DNA of 64,000 bases from Rhizobium binae (GTDB taxonomy: Bacteria > Pseudomonadota > Alphaproteobacteria > Rhizobiales > Rhizobiaceae). The stretch is from the NCBI RefSeq assembly GCF_017357225.1, contig NZ_CP071605.1, forward strand, positions 62,001 through 126,000, written 5' to 3'. A program made the translations under genes and the position numbers. Below the pieces are notes generated by a model, which worked only from the letters and a program-made list of their open reading frames with translations, was not told the origin of the DNA and made no database searches. Within the stretch, counting starts at the first letter, position 1. Each line of letters begins with the position of its first letter. This document shows, one piece after another, positions 56,353 to 64,000 of the stretch.

Positions 56353-57387
56353 TCATCGAACGCCCTCCAATTGGCGCTCGAGGTCGCTGCGTGCATCAAG
56401 ATACCAGTCGACGAAAGCCTTCACACCGACATCCAGCTTGGTCTCCGGTTTGTAACCGGTCAGCGCCACCAGCAGATCGGGACTGGCAAACGTACGAGGA
56501 ACGTCGCCCTTCTGCATCGGCAGCATCTTGCGCTTTGCCGGCTGGCCGAGTGCCTTTTCGACGGTTTCGACGAAGGTCATCAGGCTCTCGGGCTGACCTC
56601 CGCCGATGTTCACGACGCGGAACGGCGCCTGATGCGACAACGTCTCAATGCGTTCGTCACTTACGCGATTTGCCTCAGATGGAATGACAGAAGAAAGCCG
56701 AACGAGCGCCTCGACGAGATCATCGATGTAAGTGAAGTCGCGGCTCATCTTCCCTTCGCCGTAGATCTCAATCGGCTGGTCCTCAAGTATGTTCTTGACA
56801 AACTTGAAGAGGGCCATGTCGGGACGGCCCCAGGGGCCGTAGACAGTGAAGAACCGAAATGCGGTGGTCGGGGTCTTATGGAGATGGGCATAGCTATGCG
56901 CCATCAGCTCCATCGATTTCTTCGTCGCCGCATAAAAGGTCAGCGGCTCGTCGGAGCGGTCTGTCTCGCGGAATGGAACGGTCGGGTTGGCACCATAGAT
57001 CGAGGAGGTCGAGGCCAGCATGAGATGCTTGACGCCTGCGTCCTTGGCGATCTCGAGGATGTTCCAGGAGCCTTCGAGATTGGACGTCAGATAAGCCCTT
57101 GGATTTTCAAGACTGTAGCGTACGCCGGCCTGTGCCGCGAAATGCACCATTACATCAGCCTTGGCGCTCGCCACGGCGTCTTCGAGGGCATTACGATCTT
57201 CCAGCATTGCCATCACCTGGCGGAAGGCCGGAAACTGCGCCAGCGCGGCGTTGCGCATATGTTTCAGCGTGATGTTGTAGTAGGGCGTCATGCCATCGAA
57301 GCCGACGACCTCGTGGCCATCCTGCAGCAGGCGGCGAGCAAGATGAAAGCCGATGAAGCCTGCAGTACCGGTAATGAAGTAACGCAT
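56353..57387 (-). CDS. lpsL: UDP-glucuronate 4-epimerase family NAD-dependent sugar epimerase
   Basis: A 344-residue extended SDR. NAD-binding motif [18 protein letters not shown], then [15 protein letters not shown], catalytic Ser (ASTSSIYG) and YxxxK ([11 protein letters not shown]), and the family-typical [18 protein letters not shown]. This wording matches UDP-glucuronate 4-epimerases (LpsL/Cap1J), which supply UDP-galacturonate for lipopolysaccharide or exopolysaccharide. I start at ATG 57387 behind GAAGTAGAG. A ugd remnant lies directly upstream, and ugd makes the substrate of this enzyme. Confidence 0.88.
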   Translation of the reverse strand: MRYFITGTAGFIGFHLARRLLQDGHEVVGFDGMTPYYNITLKHMRNAALAQFPAFRQVMAMLEDRNALEDAVASAKADVMVHFAAQAGVRYSLENPRAYLTSNLEGSWNILEIAKDAGVKHLMLASTSSIYGANPTVPFRETDRSDEPLTFYAATKKSMELMAHSYAHLHKTPTTAFRFFTVYGPWGRPDMALFKFVKNILEDQPIEIYGEGKMSRDFTYIDDLVEALVRLSSVIPSEANRVSDERIETLSHQAPFRVVNIGGGQPESLMTFVETVEKALGQPAKRKMLPMQKGDVPRTFASPDLLVALTGYKPETKLDVGVKAFVDWYLDARSDLERQLEGVR

Positions 57388-57389
57388 CT

Positions 57390-57491
57390 CTACTTCTTCT
57401 CGCTCTTCTTTTCCTGCATGATGCCGAAATCGGCAAGGCAGATAACGAAGACAAGGCCGACATAGCCTGAGCCGATCATCGCAATACGCAT
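57390..57491 (-). pseudogene. ugd: N-terminal remnant of UDP-glucose 6-dehydrogenase
   Basis: From ATG 57491 the first 24 residues ([19 protein letters not shown]) match the Rossmann start of UDP-glucose 6-dehydrogenase. The frame then runs into EKKSEKK and stops 3 bp before the epimerase ATG. The remaining roughly 410 residues are missing. It may now only serve as a leader peptide for the epimerase gene. Confidence 0.65.
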
Positions 57492-57592
57492 TCGACCGCA
57501 TTTCCGGGCTTTGGGCTCGCGAGCTGCAATCGCGCCCGTTACGACGACTGGACCGACCAATAGGCTGCGGCAGCGATCGCCCCAGGTTTTCC

Positions 57593-58513
57593 TCATTCAT
57601 AGACCCTGAAATAATCGACCCTCATATGAGCCAACATGTCATCTTCCTTTAGAGGCTGCGGAAACGGGACGTCGGTGCGCAGTGCCAGCGTCAAGAGCGG
57701 CCAGAAAACATCGGATTCCTCGTCCAATCGCCTCGAGCGCGTGATTGGCCAATTAGCAGGTTTGCCTGTCCTTCTGTCGATGACGGGCTTTCGGTTGAAA
57801 AACGGAATACACCGCTTGTCATCGACGAGCATGCCGTAGCGGCAATAGGCGGCGGTCATGTCGACCGGCGTTTCAACGCCGGTGCTTCGCGAATTTTGGT
57901 CGGCCCCTCCCCATTCATGAAGGTAGGTCCCATAAACGGTCGGCTCCCATCCCTTATGTTCAACGATGTCAAGCTCTATGCTTGTCTTCGGCTCCAGGAT
58001 GCATCGGCCGTTGAGCATCCAGAACGCTGGCCAGGTTATCGGGTGCCTGGGAAAGAGCATGCGCGCCTCGAAATAGCCTTTGCGCCATCCTTTAAGAATT
58101 GTACCATCGTTTCTGGCTGTCTGGAGATTCCCCGAAATCCATTGAAACTCTGGAAGAGTGTTTCCGTAGTATTTACGCACATTCATCGGCCGCCCGATGT
58201 ATTTTGCCGATATCTGCAGCGCCGTGCCGTTTTCTGCTGCTTCATCGGCGACGATGGTATACGGATTGAAACCTTCCTCACCGTATTTGGTGGCGAATGC
58301 CGACCGACCGTAGAAACCGGTTCCGTCCGTCGTTGCCTTCGGACCTGCATGCCAAACCGACCAATCGAGCGTCTCGAACAAGTCCTCGAAAACGATTTCC
58401 CTTCCGACTGTCGGATCGTCAATAGGTTCGGCCGCAACGGTAGTGCAATGCCACTGGAGGGCAAGCCATGCAGCAGAAGACTGTATGAAATCGCGCCGAA
58501 AGAGAGATGACAT
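57593..58513 (-). CDS. Glycoside hydrolase family 16 (beta-glucanase/EPS depolymerase-like), exported
   Basis: A 306-residue exported enzyme. The start ATG 58513 lies at proper distance from AAGGAGA; an ATG three codons earlier touches it. A twin-arginine-like leader ([18 protein letters not shown]) suggests Tat or Sec export. The GH16 catalytic signature ELDIVEHKG is intact, with aromatic substrate-binding residues in PAFWMLNG and TYLHEWGG. Such enzymes trim beta-1,3/1,4 glucans or acidic exopolysaccharide, setting polymer length. It lies 29 bp after a glycosyltransferase gene in the same transcript. Confidence 0.85.
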   Translation of the reverse strand: MSSLFRRDFIQSSAAWLALQWHCTTVAAEPIDDPTVGREIVFEDLFETLDWSVWHAGPKATTDGTGFYGRSAFATKYGEEGFNPYTIVADEAAENGTALQISAKYIGRPMNVRKYYGNTLPEFQWISGNLQTARNDGTILKGWRKGYFEARMLFPRHPITWPAFWMLNGRCILEPKTSIELDIVEHKGWEPTVYGTYLHEWGGADQNSRSTGVETPVDMTAAYCRYGMLVDDKRCIPFFNRKPVIDRRTGKPANWPITRSRRLDEESDVFWPLLTLALRTDVPFPQPLKEDDMLAHMRVDYFRVYE

Positions 58514-58542
58514 GATGCACATTCTCCTTGCCGATGAATGAC

Positions 58543-59691
58543 CTACGAGAATTCCTTGGCGGCGGTCCGCAGTGCCTGCGCGTGGACTTCCACCACGCGC
58601 TCCGGGCTGTATCGGTCGATGAAGTCTTTGCGGAAATCAGAGTGTGACCGCTCGACAAAGAGGTTGTCACAATAGTATGCCATTGCCTCCGCTAGTGCCG
58701 GGCCGCCACTCACAGGAACGAGGCGACCAAGGCGAGGGTCCACGAGGATATCGCTCGGTCCGAATTCGCAGTCGGTCGCAATCACCGGCAAGCCGAACCG
58801 GAGCGCTTCGCAAATCGCCAGCGACCACCCTTCCCACCGAGACGTCGATACATATACATCACTCGTCGCAAGCGCAGGAGCGGGGTTGGTTGGGTGATGC
58901 TCAATGCTAACCATGCCGTCGAGACCCAGTCTCGAAATCTCAGTCCGCAGGTCCGCCTCGCCGACCCCATATCCAACGATTTTTAGGCTGACGTTTGGCC
59001 GGATCTTAGCGAGTTCGGCGAATGCGCGAAGGAGGATGTCCTGGCCCTTCTGGAATGCGAAGCGACCGACATTGACGAATGTCACGACGTCGGACTCTTC
59101 TTGGCCCAATGATGCTTCAGCAGCGTCAAATGTTCTGACGGGATTGGGGACCCAGACTTGCGGCACCTTGCTCCTGAACATTTCCTTGAACGATTCCAAT
59201 TGCCTGGGCGATGTCCCGAACACATAGGATACTTTTGAGAGGAAATAGACACGCATCAGGAGGAACAGAATCTTCGCTTTGATATGACTGCGTTCGCGTT
59301 TTGGGTTTCCATGCAAATGAACGGCAAAACGGCGCTTCAGGCCGAGGCATGCGGCCATGCATATGACCGCGGGCTCGATCTGTGGGACGACCACAAGACT
59401 ATAGTCCTTTGCTTTGATTACGCGCCTGAATGTTCGCATCAACGCGATCCGACCGTTCGCAACACGATCGATGATGTTGTAGCCGCGCGCTTCTGTCGGA
59501 CGGTTTTTGTGAATGGAGGTGTAGAGCACGTCGACCTCGAAGTCCTCCGGATACCGGTCTGCGAGCATTGTGCAGACGGCATCAACCACGCGTTCAATTC
59601 CCGCAAACGCGCTCGTTCCCGGCTGGATGTACAGGATCTTGAGCCGACGTTGGGATCGATCGCGTAGCGGCTGGCCGACTTGCATTTCCAT
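58543..59691 (-). CDS. Glycosyltransferase family 4
   Basis: A 382-residue GT-B-fold glycosyltransferase. N-terminal ILYIQPGTSAFAGIERVVDA is the acceptor-side fold. The C-terminal donor domain has FVNVGRFAFQKGQDILLRAF, LKIVGYGVGEADLR and the E-x7-E region (VSTSRWEGWSLAICEALRFG). GGAGCACGA precedes ATG 59691. Being first in the transcript with the GH16 gene and divergent from another glycosyltransferase, it should add a sugar during surface polysaccharide assembly at the inner face of the membrane. The sugar is unknown. Confidence 0.88.
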   Translation of the reverse strand: MEMQVGQPLRDRSQRRLKILYIQPGTSAFAGIERVVDAVCTMLADRYPEDFEVDVLYTSIHKNRPTEARGYNIIDRVANGRIALMRTFRRVIKAKDYSLVVVPQIEPAVICMAACLGLKRRFAVHLHGNPKRERSHIKAKILFLLMRVYFLSKVSYVFGTSPRQLESFKEMFRSKVPQVWVPNPVRTFDAAEASLGQEESDVVTFVNVGRFAFQKGQDILLRAFAELAKIRPNVSLKIVGYGVGEADLRTEISRLGLDGMVSIEHHPTNPAPALATSDVYVSTSRWEGWSLAICEALRFGLPVIATDCEFGPSDILVDPRLGRLVPVSGGPALAEAMAYYCDNLFVERSHSDFRKDFIDRYSPERVVEVHAQALRTAAKEFS

Positions 59692-59850
59692 TCGTGCTCC
59701 GGATCAAAAGACGGCGAAATTCCATGTTGCCGGCGACACCTGGACGGCAAGGTGAAGACTAGGGCGCCACGGGCAAACGCCGATGGATTTACTACTGGAT
59801 TGCCACGAATTCACTTCGAGGCCGTACAACCTATAGCCATATCGGCCATT

Positions 59851-59864
59851 TATGCTTCAGCATA
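59851..59864. promoter_or_regulatory. TATGCT-TC-AGCATA palindrome between divergent glycosyltransferase genes
   Basis: Perfect 6-bp arms with a 2-bp centre in the AT-rich middle of the 256-bp divergent gap, followed by a run of T. Candidate operator or promoter element for one or both polysaccharide transcripts; no regulator gene is adjacent. Confidence 0.35.
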
Positions 59865-59947
59865 TATAAACATATTTTTTATGGACGTCTTGCACCGCAC
59901 TCGCTATGCTGCTTTGCAACATAAGCCGTGTAGAGAAGGTTTGCAAG

Positions 59948-60970
59948 ATGCTAAAAGTCCAGCCGCTTCTCAGCATCATAATCACTTGTTACAACTACGA
60001 AATGTATATCGGAGAATGCATCAGGAGTGTTCTTTCGCAAAACTATGACAATCTCGAGATAATAGTAGTCGATGACGGATCGACCGATCAATCCTGGCAG
60101 AAGATCCAGGAATTCGGAGATAAGATCGTTGCGGTGCGCACCGAAAATCGGGGCCAACTGAAGACGTCATTGACGGGGTTGTCGCTCTCGCACGGCGACT
60201 TCGTCTACTTTCTGGACGCTGACGACGTGCTTGGCGAAGGCGCCCTTGCGCATATAGAGCCCTACCTGCGACCTGGCGTTTCGAAGATACAATTTATGCT
60301 TCTGCCGATAGACCAGACTGGCAAATCGATTGGCAACGCGTTTCCGGCGCTCCAGCCATCCGATGATTCAGGACCGCTCATCCGATCAATTCGAGCAAGA
60401 GGCTACTACGACACTCCACCGACATCGGGAAACATCTATCGACGTGACGTTTACGAGGGCCTTGGCGAAATGACCTACGAGCGTGGCATCGACGGCGTCT
60501 CCTATTTGCTCGCTCCCTTTGTCGGTCGCGTCGTCTCGATCGATAAGACCTTGGGCAAATATCGAATTCACAATGCCAACCAGTCGTCCTTTTCCGTCCT
60601 CACCTCAAAACGCATGAAAGGCTATGTTGATCGCTTCATGGGGCGCCTCCACCATTTGGACGAACTCGTGCAGGCCCGTTGCGCGACAATAGATAAGCTC
60701 GAAGTTCGCAACGATTATGCCTACGTGATGGAACTGAAAACGATGAGCCTCGTCGTGGATGGAAAGCGGCCGAGCATCGGCCAGATTTCCGCTTATATCC
60801 GGGCTGTGAGGCGTGAACACACCGGCAAGAAGCGCCTTGCGCTTTGCCTCTTTGCCGTTGCCCTCTTCGTCCTGCCGAACGCAATCGCGAAGCAACTGGC
60901 AGCGATCCGAATTGACCCGTCTCGATCGCGGCAGATGCGGTCGCGGTTGAAGCAGGCATTCTCCGTGTAG
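59948..60970 (+). CDS. Glycosyltransferase family 2
   Basis: A roughly 340-residue GT-A glycosyltransferase. N-terminal LSIIITCYNYEMYIGECIRS and IIVVDDGSTDQSW bind the nucleotide sugar. The metal-binding DxD is in VYFLDADDVLGEGAL. A C-terminal hydrophobic segment (LALCLFAVALFVLPNAIA) may anchor it to the membrane. I prefer ATG 59948 (GAAGG upstream) to ATG 59906. It is convergent with the next glycosyltransferase gene and probably works in the same polysaccharide pathway. Confidence 0.87.
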   Translation: MLKVQPLLSIIITCYNYEMYIGECIRSVLSQNYDNLEIIVVDDGSTDQSWQKIQEFGDKIVAVRTENRGQLKTSLTGLSLSHGDFVYFLDADDVLGEGALAHIEPYLRPGVSKIQFMLLPIDQTGKSIGNAFPALQPSDDSGPLIRSIRARGYYDTPPTSGNIYRRDVYEGLGEMTYERGIDGVSYLLAPFVGRVVSIDKTLGKYRIHNANQSSFSVLTSKRMKGYVDRFMGRLHHLDELVQARCATIDKLEVRNDYAYVMELKTMSLVVDGKRPSIGQISAYIRAVRREHTGKKRLALCLFAVALFVLPNAIAKQLAAIRIDPSRSRQMRSRLKQAFSV

Positions 60971-60997
60971 CAACGTTTTCAATAGCCAACCCAAGCG

Positions 60998-62077
60998 TCA
61001 CGTTGCCAAGGCAACTGCCTTGGCCCGTGGTATCGCCGAGTGGTAGACCTCCAGCGTCTCTTTGGCGACGCGCTCTATCATCAAGCGTTCAATCCGTAGT
61101 TGGCTTTTCCGGCGCCAATCGGCGATCCGATCAGGTGACTCGAGAAGATGGCTCAACGTCTCGGCAAGTGCGTCCGGATCGTTGGGCGGAACCAGAAGTC
61201 CGGCTTCGCCATGCTCGAGAAGTTGAGGAATACCGTCGACGGACGACCCGACGATTGCGCAACCGGCCTCACGGGCCTCCGACAATACGAGTGGGGCCGG
61301 GTCGGCATGCGAGGGAAGTACGAAAATGTCTGCTCCCAACATGTAAGGATAAGGGTCCCTGGTCGAGCCGACAAAGGTTATGGCCGATGCGCTTTGCAGT
61401 GTTGCGGCCGCTTTCTTGTATTCTTCGCGAAATGGACCGTCGCCGACGATGTAGAGATGTGCGCTCGAGAAGGAGCGGTGGACGGTTTCGAAAGCATTGA
61501 AAAGGTCCGGGACACCCTTGCGCGGGTGCAGTCCTCCGACAAACAGAATGCTTGGTGAGCGGAGAACCTTGGGCTCTTCGCTGCGCCCCTCGGCGCGGCT
61601 CGATCCGATCGTTCCGTTCAGTACGACCTTCAATTTCGACGGAGCCACGCCGCGGCGGCGCATCGAGGCTCCGACCACATCGCTGACGGCGATGACGCGA
61701 GTTCCGAGGCCCATCAACGTCGCGCTTTTCTCGAACTCGTTGTGGACTGTCGTAATCAGCGGAATGCGTCTCAACTTGCAGATCGGAAAAGCGATGACGG
61801 CGCTTGTCATCATGTGTGCATGAACGATGTCGATATTGAACTTCTTAATATAGCTGCTGAGCGCGAGCAGCGCTTTAATGAGGCTTGGAGCCTTTCGCTT
61901 GTGACTGATGAGGAGCGTTTGGATGCCATTTGCTTGCAGAAGCGCGTCGAAGTCTCCGCCTTCGCTTGCGACATATACCTGGTGTCCAAGGCGGACTTGG
62001 GCGCAGGCAAGATCCACTGCGGCATGCACATGCCCGTTCAGGCGCCGTGTGTGATTGAGGATATGCAGGATGCGCAT
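60998..62077 (-). CDS. Glycosyltransferase family 4
   Basis: A 359-residue GT-B glycosyltransferase. It begins MRILHILNHTRRLNGHVHAA, has PLITTVHNEFEKSATLMGLG in the acceptor half and ILFVGGLHPRKGVPDLFNAF, YIVGDGPFREEYKKAA and PSHADPAPLVLSEAREAGCA (the E-x7-E type donor motif) in the donor half. ATG 62077 follows GAGAGGTGG. The FAD oxidoreductase gene 71 bp upstream probably shares the transcript. Confidence 0.88.
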   Translation of the reverse strand: MRILHILNHTRRLNGHVHAAVDLACAQVRLGHQVYVASEGGDFDALLQANGIQTLLISHKRKAPSLIKALLALSSYIKKFNIDIVHAHMMTSAVIAFPICKLRRIPLITTVHNEFEKSATLMGLGTRVIAVSDVVGASMRRRGVAPSKLKVVLNGTIGSSRAEGRSEEPKVLRSPSILFVGGLHPRKGVPDLFNAFETVHRSFSSAHLYIVGDGPFREEYKKAAATLQSASAITFVGSTRDPYPYMLGADIFVLPSHADPAPLVLSEAREAGCAIVGSSVDGIPQLLEHGEAGLLVPPNDPDALAETLSHLLESPDRIADWRRKSQLRIERLMIERVAKETLEVYHSAIPRAKAVALAT

Positions 62078-62148
62078 CGTCCACCTCTCGTCTAAGGACA
62101 CTCAATAAGCCTCTGTCGGTTTCTTCGCAGACTGCAAAGCGGCCGCCG

Positions 62149-63474
62149 TTAGGGATTGCCGATCGCAGTCTCGACATCGATGGTAGAGACCCTGGCGGTC
62201 GGCTGATAATTGAAGCCGCCCTGGCGTCCAATCGATTCAATTCCGAAGGTTCGCAATCGTGCGATCGCTTCAGCTGCGTTCTGTGCTGCCCCCTTGCTGT
62301 AAATCGGATAGGCATTCGTCAAAATCTGATTGCCTTCCAGCTTCAGATCACCGTTGAACAATCCGTTTGCGCATACATGTTGGCGGAAATCGGCTTCTGC
62401 TTGCTCGGCTGAGTTGACGACGCCAGCGATGACTTCGACAGCAAAATACTCCCTCTCCGCCACCCGCCCGTAGAAGTCCGAGTAGACAGTCAACCTCTTC
62501 CATGATCCCTGGTGTGAGAAATTATAGATGATCGACTGACGGAATCCTCGATCGCCCGCAAAACTGAAGTAAAGCGTAATGAGGGTGATGGTCTTCAGGC
62601 CGGATGTCTTTCCGCTTCCACATATCCGTTCGGCGACCTCGATCGGAACTGTTGAGATAATGCGGCTGGCAGCCACGCTTGAGTCATCGAGCGACATCGC
62701 ATAGCCGCAATCCGTCTTGTGAACCTGACCGATTGAAGCCGAGAGCTTGAAGACGACGCCGCAGCTTTGGAGTCTGGAGACAGCCGCGGCGTACAGCACG
62801 GCGAATCCTTCTCTTGGGCGTGCCATCTGGCGGTTTTTGGGCGCGATTGATCGTTTGCGCTTCAGCAAGCGGCGCAGCAGATTGCGCAGCGAAGCATATT
62901 CGGCGATCCAGAGCATGCGCTTGCGCGCAAGTTCGAGATCAATCTCTTCGGCAGGGACACCGTAGAAACGCTTCATGTAGGTCCCGAGCCCGGATCGGTC
63001 CAGCAGGTAGGCACCAATCCAATAGCGTGCAAAATCCCGAGCATTGGCCATGCGCCGACAGAAAATGCGAGCATAAAGCACCGACGCGAAGATTCGCACG
63101 ATGCCTACCGGACCCGCCCCGAAAATGTCGTCGCGTATGGAGATCGGATAGACTGTTATCTTACCCTGGGGATTTAAGCGTCCCCAACTCGGCTTGATGG
63201 GAACATAACGCTCAAGGAGCTCCGGGAAATGCCGCAGGAGTGGAGAGTCGTCCTGGAAGATCAGGCTCCCGACGTCGAATGTATAACCTTCGCGAGAGGA
63301 CCAATCGATGTGGTTTCCGCCAACGTGGTCGTACTCATCCACGACGATCACGCGGTTACCTTGCGCAGAAAGGATCGAGGCTGCGACAAGCCCGGAAATG
63401 CCGGCTCCGAGAACGATGATATCAAATTGCTGCACTGCGGACATGCGTAAGGAATGATGGCTTGCGTCATCCAT
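62149..63474 (-). CDS. FAD/NAD(P)-binding oxidoreductase, UDP-galactopyranose mutase/protoporphyrinogen-oxidase-like
   Basis: A roughly 441-residue flavoprotein from ATG 63474 (GGGGGCGA upstream); ATG 63444 lacks a ribosome site. The N-terminal FAD fold is IIVLGAGISGLVAASILSAQ with VDEYDHVGGNHID after it, as in UDP-galactopyranose mutases and related amine-oxidase-fold enzymes. Further residues (YGVPAEEIDLELARKRML, RPREGFAVLYAAAV) are family-like, but I cannot assign a substrate. Its place among glycosyltransferases suggests a sugar-nucleotide or lipid-carrier reaction. Confidence 0.75.
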   Translation of the reverse strand: MDDASHHSLRMSAVQQFDIIVLGAGISGLVAASILSAQGNRVIVVDEYDHVGGNHIDWSSREGYTFDVGSLIFQDDSPLLRHFPELLERYVPIKPSWGRLNPQGKITVYPISIRDDIFGAGPVGIVRIFASVLYARIFCRRMANARDFARYWIGAYLLDRSGLGTYMKRFYGVPAEEIDLELARKRMLWIAEYASLRNLLRRLLKRKRSIAPKNRQMARPREGFAVLYAAAVSRLQSCGVVFKLSASIGQVHKTDCGYAMSLDDSSVAASRIISTVPIEVAERICGSGKTSGLKTITLITLYFSFAGDRGFRQSIIYNFSHQGSWKRLTVYSDFYGRVAEREYFAVEVIAGVVNSAEQAEADFRQHVCANGLFNGDLKLEGNQILTNAYPIYSKGAAQNAAEAIARLRTFGIESIGRQGGFNYQPTARVSTIDVETAIGNP

Positions 63475-63758
63475 TGGTCGCCCCCGTACTGTCCTCCCGG
63501 TCGACTGCAACAGTATAAGGCAATGAAAAAAGAGTCGATAGCTCAAGGAACAACGTCGGAAAAACAGCTGGTATCTGAGTAGTTTTTGCAACGATTCAAT
63601 GTCGCAAATAAAAAGCAACTTTGCACTTGAAGTGCGTCAAATAATGCGGCAGAGTTTTCGCAGGTGCGAAAGCAACGATAGAGCCTTGCTGCAGTGCGTC
63701 CGCTGCGATTTTATTGCCAAAGTCGGGCAAGGTTGATCAATGGCAAAGGGGTCATCCA

Positions 63759-64000
63759 GTGCTGCTGCAAAGCCTCGACCATCTCCTTCATGGGCCTCTG
63801 GAGGGCATTGACCTTATCTCGACGGATGTTTTCGACACGTTGCTGCTGCGTCAGCCACGTTCGCAGAGATCGCGCGCGATACTGGCTGAACAGCGTTTTG
63901 CCCGCCTGCTTCGCGATGAAGGAATTGTGATCAGTCCGGAACACCTGTTTCGCACGCGGCAATTGGCAGAGAGGTTTGCCTATCGTGCGTTGAACGTCGG
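63759..64000 (+). CDS. HAD-like protein of a polysaccharide locus, N-terminal part, cut by window end
   Basis: A frame open to the window edge. The best start is GTG 63759, with AAAGGGG 7 bp upstream; there is no in-frame ATG. The N-terminal segment LISTDVFDTLLLR is the DxxD-type motif I of HAD proteins found in capsule and exopolysaccharide clusters (often beginning DVISFDVFDT). It is followed by a helical stretch (ILAEQRFARLLRDEGIVISP, then LAERFAYRALNV). Function cannot be told from 80 residues. The 284-bp gap before it contains a GCACT-TGA-AGTGC repeat at 63623-63635. Confidence 0.65.
   Translation, partial: MLLQSLDHLLHGPLEGIDLISTDVFDTLLLRQPRSQRSRAILAEQRFARLLRDEGIVISPEHLFRTRQLAERFAYRALNV

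Noticed and set aside
1..64000. tRNA, rRNA or CRISPR array
   Set aside because: I saw no cloverleaf-like CCA-ending tRNA, conserved rRNA stretch or regularly spaced direct repeat in a reading of the window; no computational scan was possible.

Overview
The window looks like a piece of a Rhizobium-type alphaproteobacterial genome, probably a large plasmid or other accessory region. It has high GC, tightly packed catabolic operons with their own transporters and regulators, and scattered debris of insertion sequences (Tn3-family and IS21-family). There is no rRNA, tRNA, replication gene or CRISPR array. Species and replicon are inferred from gene content only.

Layout. (1) 1-3346, minus: putrescine/spermidine-type ABC importer genes (potA-like, cut by the window edge, and a potD-like binding protein) behind a class III aminotransferase. 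(2) 3443-4938: a 5'-truncated quinone-oxidoreductase gene fused to a DUF2934 tail, then a decayed Tn3-family transposase N-terminus. (3) 5116-11616: a divergently arranged amino-acid-type ABC importer with an SDR, a GntR/FCD regulator and an FAD oxidoreductase, around a palindromic candidate operator at 7790-7808. (4) 11775-12201: SRAP (YedK) and IS21 istA remnants and a 38-bp perfect palindrome. (5) 12222-21022: a betaine-type ABC importer (ProVWX), an 837-residue double class III CoA-transferase matching DddD (DMSP CoA-transferase/lyase), a GMC oxidoreductase (DddA-like) and a divergent LysR regulator: a probable dimethylsulfoniopropionate catabolic operon. (6) 21023-22377: gene debris. (7) 22378-30701: a TRAP importer in one operon with an FAH hydrolase, aromatic flavin hydroxylase, extradiol-type VOC dioxygenase and ACMSD-like amidohydrolase, plus a divergent GntR. 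(8) 31115-54858: a complete 4-hydroxyphenylacetate (homoprotocatechuate) meta-cleavage pathway (hpaBC, F, E, D, SSADH, FAH/hpaG-like, H, I) with AraC and HpaR-like regulators. Interleaved are a PuuC-like aldehyde dehydrogenase, an APC permease, and an operon of IclR, Tm-1-like protein, HAD protein, omega-transaminase, phospho-lyase-type class III PLP enzyme and APH-fold kinase. (9) 55278-57491: CBS protein, mcrC remnant, UDP-glucuronate epimerase and ugd remnant. (10) 57593-64000: surface polysaccharide genes (GH16, three glycosyltransferases, FAD oxidoreductase, HAD protein cut by the edge).

How it works together. The strongest new idea concerns block 8. A kinase and an ethanolamine-phosphate-phospho-lyase-like enzyme sit beside an aldehyde dehydrogenase and the whole homoprotocatechuate pathway. 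Phosphorylating the beta-hydroxyl of a phenylethanolamine (octopamine, synephrine or noradrenaline type) and then eliminating phosphate and amine would give (di)hydroxyphenylacetaldehyde. The aldehyde dehydrogenase and Hpa enzymes could take this to pyruvate and succinate. The omega-transaminase next door would serve simple amines such as tyramine. This is inference from gene families and context. The second notable system is the DddD cluster in block 5.
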